A DNA stretch of 64,000 bases from Mortierella sp. BCC40632 (taxonomy: Eukaryota > Mortierellomycota > Mortierellomycetes > Mortierellales > Mortierellaceae): the NCBI GenBank assembly GCA_011634665.1, contig WAEK01000002.1, forward strand, positions 3,056,501-3,120,500, read 5' to 3'. Below the pieces are notes generated by a model. That model searched no databases. It was given only the letters and a program-made list of their open reading frames with translations, and was not told the origin of the DNA. This document shows positions 59,190 through 64,000 of the stretch, in pieces; the stretch's first letter is position 1, and every line of letters begins with the position of its first letter. The translations under genes and the position numbers were made by a program.

Positions 59190-60971
59190 AGCCAATGGCT
59201 ACTTCCTCTCTCCCCAATCTCTTTTTTTTTTTTTATTTTTATTTTTTTTTATTTTTTGCGTCGCCGTTCTCTATCTCGGCATATTATGAAACGCACAGAG
59301 GACTAGCATTGGATACTCAACGCCTAATCATCTTTACCCAAGATGTCCCTATTCCGTTGCCCCGTGCGTACAAATTCACTCGCTCGAACCCTCGTTTTCA
59401 TCTGACCTATCTTGGTTGTTCTTGAGCGAGCGAATGAGTGTGCCCAAGTCGTCACTTTACGAAGCCTCTCCCACCTTCCCTGGCGATTGCACCTTGGGGT
59501 CAAAGTCTCCTCCTCGCCGTGGTACGGTCGAAAAGGGAGGAAGTAAAAAAAAATCGCTTAGTATTAACGGACCAAGCAATGGAGCAAACAAAGGAGATAC
59601 GCGAGGTCCCTCCCTCCCTCCTCCACTTTTGCCATCCCCTGCTCAATTCGGCCGCCGCTATTGCCTCAATATTGCTTGCCGCTCCGGTAGTGAAGTGACA
59701 GCCACTAGCTTGTGTTTCGCGCGGAGGAAAAGATAGAACTCTCCCAGACACAAAGTCTGTTTTGGTGCAAGGGGGTAAGAGAAGGGAGAGGGGAAATGGT
59801 TTGAGCGGGGACTAGATAGGTGAGCAAGAGCAAGAGCGCAAGTAGACCAAGCACTTTTTTTTTTTTTGAGCTCAAACACAAGAAGGGGGTGGGAGAGGAG
59901 AAGACGAAAAGGATTAGGAGAAGTGGACGCGGTGTCCTACCTGAGATGCACGTCCACAGGGAGAGAGTAAAGCACACAGGCGAGAATAAAATGCTGTCCA
60001 AGCTGCAAACTGCGCTGGTCGGCAGATAGACAGTTGATGAGCCTAGGTCCAAGCGCAGGGTTTGTATTCAACGACGTTGACTGGGGCCAGCCATGAGCTT
60101 TGGACTTGGGGCTTGGATCTCTCCGTTTGCCACCAAACCACATCCATGCCAACCTTGGCCAGCTCAGGTCAACCAGGCCAATCAGGCGCGTGGCTTGGAA
60201 GGAGTCAGGCACAGCCTCCGTTTGATTCTCGTTCGTCTTTTGCTTTCTGTCCCGTCCCCGCCCGCTCTCCCCAATCATCATCTGTCCCTGCATTTGGCGA
60301 GTGTGTTGTGTTGACCATGTGTGCCACGATTCTCAAGCTCAAATGACTGCCGATCGAGGCCACGGAAAAAATAGCATTATTTGCTCCGTGGGGTAGATCA
60401 ATTCCTATCGGGTCAAGGTATTTGGGGATCCAGGCTTTGATATGTGTCATCGTCATTGGGACAATCATAGTTTTGGGTGACCATGGATACAACCAAGTAG
60501 AAGCGTAGTAAACCCCTTGAGCGGCCAATGGGAGAACATTTCGAAGGAATCGAAGTAGGCGACTAAAGGGCCAAAAGGGTCTGCGGGGAGCTGCTAGATG
60601 AGAATGCGAGAGCACATGTACAATACGAGCAGCGCAGTACTGTCTGGCGCAAAGAGAGAGAGAGAGAGTGAAGGAAAGAAGACAGGAACGAAAGAACATT
60701 GACTTGGATGTGTGGATGTCCTTGGCCGGGCGAGCAAGTTGCAGGGCACAAGAAACACAGGGTACTCAACCAATGGCACGCAACGCTTCTGTCGAATAAG
60801 CACCTTAACCAACCTCTCTCCGAAAGCCCGTTTTTGTGGGGATTTATACCTCAATCCTGCCCCGCTCCCCTTCTCTTCTCCACTCTCACGCATACTCCTT
60901 TCTCTCTCTCTTCTCTCTCACTGATCACCTCGCCGACCATTGTCCATTACCCGATTGCTCATTCCTCCACC
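56888..60971. other. 4.1-kb intergenic region
   Basis: Lies between the divergent polyQ gene and homogentisate dioxygenase. It has an A run (57223-57251), CT and T/A tracts around 59158-59255, and many overlapping weak ORFs. Purine-rich sequence from 57400 to 58080 suggests 5' regions on the minus strand, possibly untranslated exons of the polyQ gene. No supported gene. Confidence 0.5.
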
Positions 60972-61845
60972 ATGACCGAGATCAAGAACGATTACCAGTA
61001 CTTGCCAGGCTTTGGCAACCACTTTGCGTCCGAGGCTCTCCCCGATGCTCTTCCCAAAGGTGAGAGGATGTCCCTGCCCCTGCCCCTGCTCTCTTTTTTC
61101 TTCTTCTTTCGCTCTATCACTCTGCGTGGGAGAGTAGCCCGAACCATAAAAATTGATGTGACGCGCGACATTCATGGGACTCACCTCGTCATTCCATTCA
61201 TCCTTTGTGCATCGTGTCGCGACCCCAGGCCAGAACACGCCCCAGCTTTGCCCCTACGGTCTCTACGCTGAGCAGCTCTCCGGCACCGCGTTTACCGCTC
61301 CCAGAAAGCACAACCAGCGCACGTAAGTACCTCCTAGAGAGCCTTTTTTTTTTTTTTTTTTTTTTTCCATTTTTCTTACTGATTTGCACTGCGCCCATCG
61401 AATCATATTCTGATATTCTGTTCATTCTTCACCTCTGTCAATAGCTGGGTATACCGTATCCGCCCCTCCGTTTGCCACACACCTTATGAGCCCTTCCCAG
61501 TCAAGACCAAGCTTGTTGGCAACTACACCGATGAAAAGAACGTTTCGGTCATTCCTAACCAGTTGCGCTGGAGCCCTTTTGATATTCCCACGGAGCCTGT
61601 CGACTTTGTTGAGGGCTTGCACTCAATTGCCGGCGCAGGAGATGTTGGTGTCAAGCACGGTATGGGCGTCCTCGTCTACGCTGCCAACAAGAGCATGGAA
61701 GATGCTGCCTTTTACAACTCGGACGGTGACTTTTTGATCGGTATGTGGTCGATCTCTATTCGGATTTTGTTTAAAATGTCGGAAACCATTGAGCTCTCAA
61801 GTACCTCTCTTTACTAATCCTTTGGTATACACCTGCATTCGTCGG

Positions 61846-61881
<36 letters not shown>

Positions 61882-63126
61882 CTTTTAAATCAATAGTTCC
61901 TCAGCAGGGACGTTTGGATATTACCACCGAGTTTGGCAAGATGCTTGTCCACCCCAACGAGATCTGTGTCATCCAGCGTGGTATCCGCTTCTCGGTTGCC
62001 CTTCCTGATGGACCAAGGTAAACAGACGAAGCAAAACACCTCTTCCATCTCCTGGGGAGACTAAGGGCCCAGAGACGCTAGAACGTGACACTGATTTTTC
62101 TTTCTTTCCTGGATTATCAATTTAGCCGTGGATACATCTGCGAGACCTTCAACGGTGGATGGGTCATCCCTGACCTTGGTCCTATTGGTGCCAACGGTCT
62201 TGCCAACCCTCGTGACTTTTTGACTCCCAAGGCTGCCTTTTCTCAGGAGGAGAAGCCCTTCCGCATCATCAACAAGTACGGTGGACGTCTCTTTGTTGCT
62301 AAGCAGAACCACACTCCTTTCGATGTCGTCGCCTGGCACGGCAACTATGCCCCATACAAGTACAACTTGGCTCTCTTCAACACCATCAACTCGGTTTCGT
62401 ATGATCACATTGTAAGTCGGAGTGTTTATATTTTTGTCCGCAGGGGTTTTAGGATACTATGGAAGGGAAAGGAAGAAAAGGGAATGGTAATCTAGGAAAC
62501 GCGTTTCTAACCTGCAACTCTTTTTTTTTTTTTTTTTCCCTCATAGGATCCCTCGATCTTCACAGTGCTTACTTGCCAGTCTGAGAAGCCTGGTGTCGCC
62601 GTTGCCGACTTTGTTATCTTCCCTCCTCGCTGGTCCGTCCAGGAGAACACTGTAAGTCTCTTTTCTCAAACTGGCTCCAATAAGGATCTACGTCCTTTTA
62701 TGATTACATTTTCTTGTTGAAATCATCTTTGACCCTAACTTATTTTTATATTGCCTAAAAAAAAAAAAACCAATCTAGTTCCGCCCTCCCTATTTCCACC
62801 GCAACTGCATGTCCGAGTTCATGGGCTTGATCCACGGAACATACGAGGCCAAGCAGGGAGGATTCGTTCCCGGTGGTGCCTCTTTGCACTCGATGATGAC
62901 TCCTCACGGTCCCGATGCACCCACCTTCGACAAGGCCTCGACAGAAGAGTTGAAGCCCATGTACATTGCCAAGGGCACTCAGGCCTTTATGTTTGAGAGT
63001 TCGATGCAGTTGCAGCCTACACACTGGGCCGTGGAAGAGAGTGGCAAGGTTCAGCATGATTACTTCCAGGCCTGGCAGGGATTGAAGAGCAACTTTGACC
63101 CCAACTGGAAGCCTGCTCAGAAGTAA
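60972..63126 (+). CDS. HGD: Homogentisate 1,2-dioxygenase
   Basis: Seven exons (60972-61059, 61229-61322, 61445-61740, 61897-62017, 62126-62411, 62547-62651, 62779-63126) join in phase to 445 residues, identical in length to typical HGDs. It starts [20 protein letters not shown], the family N-terminus. Iron ligands are conserved: H337 and E343 in [16 protein letters not shown] and H373 in MTPHGPD, each shifted by +2 from human HGD; the general-base His lies in [12 protein letters not shown]. The enzyme opens the ring of homogentisate to maleylacetoacetate in tyrosine/phenylalanine catabolism, in the cytosol. No other pathway gene (FAH, MAAI) lies in the window, unlike the clustered arrangement in Aspergillus. 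Introns 2, 3 and 5 carry poly-T runs, the longest at 61848-61881. Confidence 0.97.
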
Positions 63127-63199
63127 ACAAGATATGTATATATTGAAAAGAGGAGATTCTTTCTCTTTTTCTTTATTCCGACAACACGTCAAGACGAGC

Positions 63200-63230
<31 letters not shown>

Positions 63231-63480
63231 AAAAAAAAAGGCAGAGTGACTCTAAATACCAGTCGAACAAGTCTTGAGGATGACTTTGTTATTTTTTTTT
63301 TTTCCTCCATTTTTATCGGCAAATCCTCCTCTCCCCTCCCTCTCCCCCCTTCCCCCACCTCACTCCAATGTAAGATTAGTTCCCACACTTTCTGAGGGAA
63401 AAAAAAGAAAGAAAGAAAGAAAGAAATACTCTACCATTGTTCTCAGTTGTCTATAGCATAGTAAACTCTGTTAAACCATT

Positions 63481-63511
<31 letters not shown>

Positions 63512-63587
63512 TTGCTCCCAACAGACCGTTGAAACGGTCGAGACATAATATGCAGCGGCGGTCTTAGTGCTGGGGAGAGCAAAAGAC

Positions 63588-63589
<2 letters not shown>

Positions 63590-63625
<36 letters not shown>
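63590..63625. repeat. GA microsatellite
   Basis: About 18 AG units in near-perfect array. Confidence 0.95.
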
Positions 63626-63630
<5 letters not shown>

Positions 63631-63829
63631 TAAGAAAAGGTGGGACAAAAAAGGATACAACTCAATTGCCATGACTGCAACCAACGGGGAACATTTATGA
63701 GAAACAAGTTGGAACGTTGAGAGTTACATCGTACGATGTAAAAAGAAAAGGGCAGAAGTGTGAGAGTCTTGGTCTGATTGACTATCTATGAGAGGGCGTG
63801 TGAGAAGGTATGGATGTGTGTCTGAGAGT

Positions 63830-63831
<2 letters not shown>

Positions 63832-63876
<45 letters not shown>
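63832..63876. repeat. GA microsatellite
   Basis: About 22 AG units, 206 bp after the previous array in the same orientation. Confidence 0.95.
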
Positions 63877-63884
<8 letters not shown>

Positions 63885-64000
63885 TTTGTGAAAGCGCAGT
63901 ATGTAGTAGACTAAGAGGCAGAGAATCAGGAGGTGGCACCACCTGGTTAGGAGGAGAAACAAGAGAGAGAAAGATAGTCTGTAGGAGGCAGCGTACACGC

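Larger units (their letters stand above)
63127..64000. other. 3' flank with microsatellites
   Basis: ACA triplet run (63203-63229), T/A runs, and two GA arrays (listed). Open frames are repeat translations. No gene seen. Confidence 0.55.

Noticed and set aside
60972..63126. Tyrosine-catabolism gene cluster
   Set aside because: Only homogentisate dioxygenase is present; neighbouring genes are unrelated.

Overview
This is a nuclear chromosomal segment of a fungus. Nearly every gene is cut by several short (about 50-200 nt) GT-AG introns, and introns and intergenic DNA are full of poly-A/poly-T and CT/GA tracts. Protein content (chitin synthase, Dma1-type FHA-RING ligase, Git1-type permease, homogentisate dioxygenase, CLC exchanger, and a PD-(D/E)XK family I associate with Mucoromycota sensu lato) suggests an early-diverging filamentous fungus, most likely Mortierellomycota. 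The lineage is inference; no rRNA is present to confirm it. I rebuilt exon-intron structures by hand, requiring splice consensus and reading-phase agreement across every junction.

Layout. 0-14.3 kb: a small RRM protein (+) whose start codon is split by an intron; a membrane-anchored METTL24-like methyltransferase (+); a large OB-fold/zinc-ribbon protein resembling shieldin subunit SHLD2 (-); a poor region with a diverged repeat and weak ORFs; a membrane-anchored paraoxonase-like protein (-); and PRP19 (+). 15-23.3 kb: an 11-exon CLC anion/proton exchanger (+) and an unrecognised 354-residue protein (+). 27-37 kb: Dma1-like FHA-RING ligase (+); CENP-K-like kinetochore protein (-) head-to-head with a SIM-containing RING protein (+, probable SUMO-targeted ubiquitin ligase); and a HAD phosphatase-like protein (-). 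37-41 kb: division-1 chitin synthase (-). 42-46 kb: a lineage-specific PD-(D/E)XK gene (-) with seven phase-consistent exons and one in-frame TGA, next to a 177-bp-period tandem duplication. 46.8-63.1 kb: VPS25 (+), a Git1-like MFS permease (+), a 1013-residue polyQ/coiled-coil protein (-), and homogentisate 1,2-dioxygenase (+).

There is no operon or obvious biosynthetic cluster; most genes are independent housekeeping loci (splicing, ESCRT-II, ubiquitin signalling, kinetochore, cell wall, tyrosine catabolism). The most interesting items are the SHLD2-like protein in a fungus, the intron-split AUG, the CENP-K/SUMO-ligase divergent pair, the RING finger with a 108-residue insertion, and the single-lesion PD-(D/E)XK gene.
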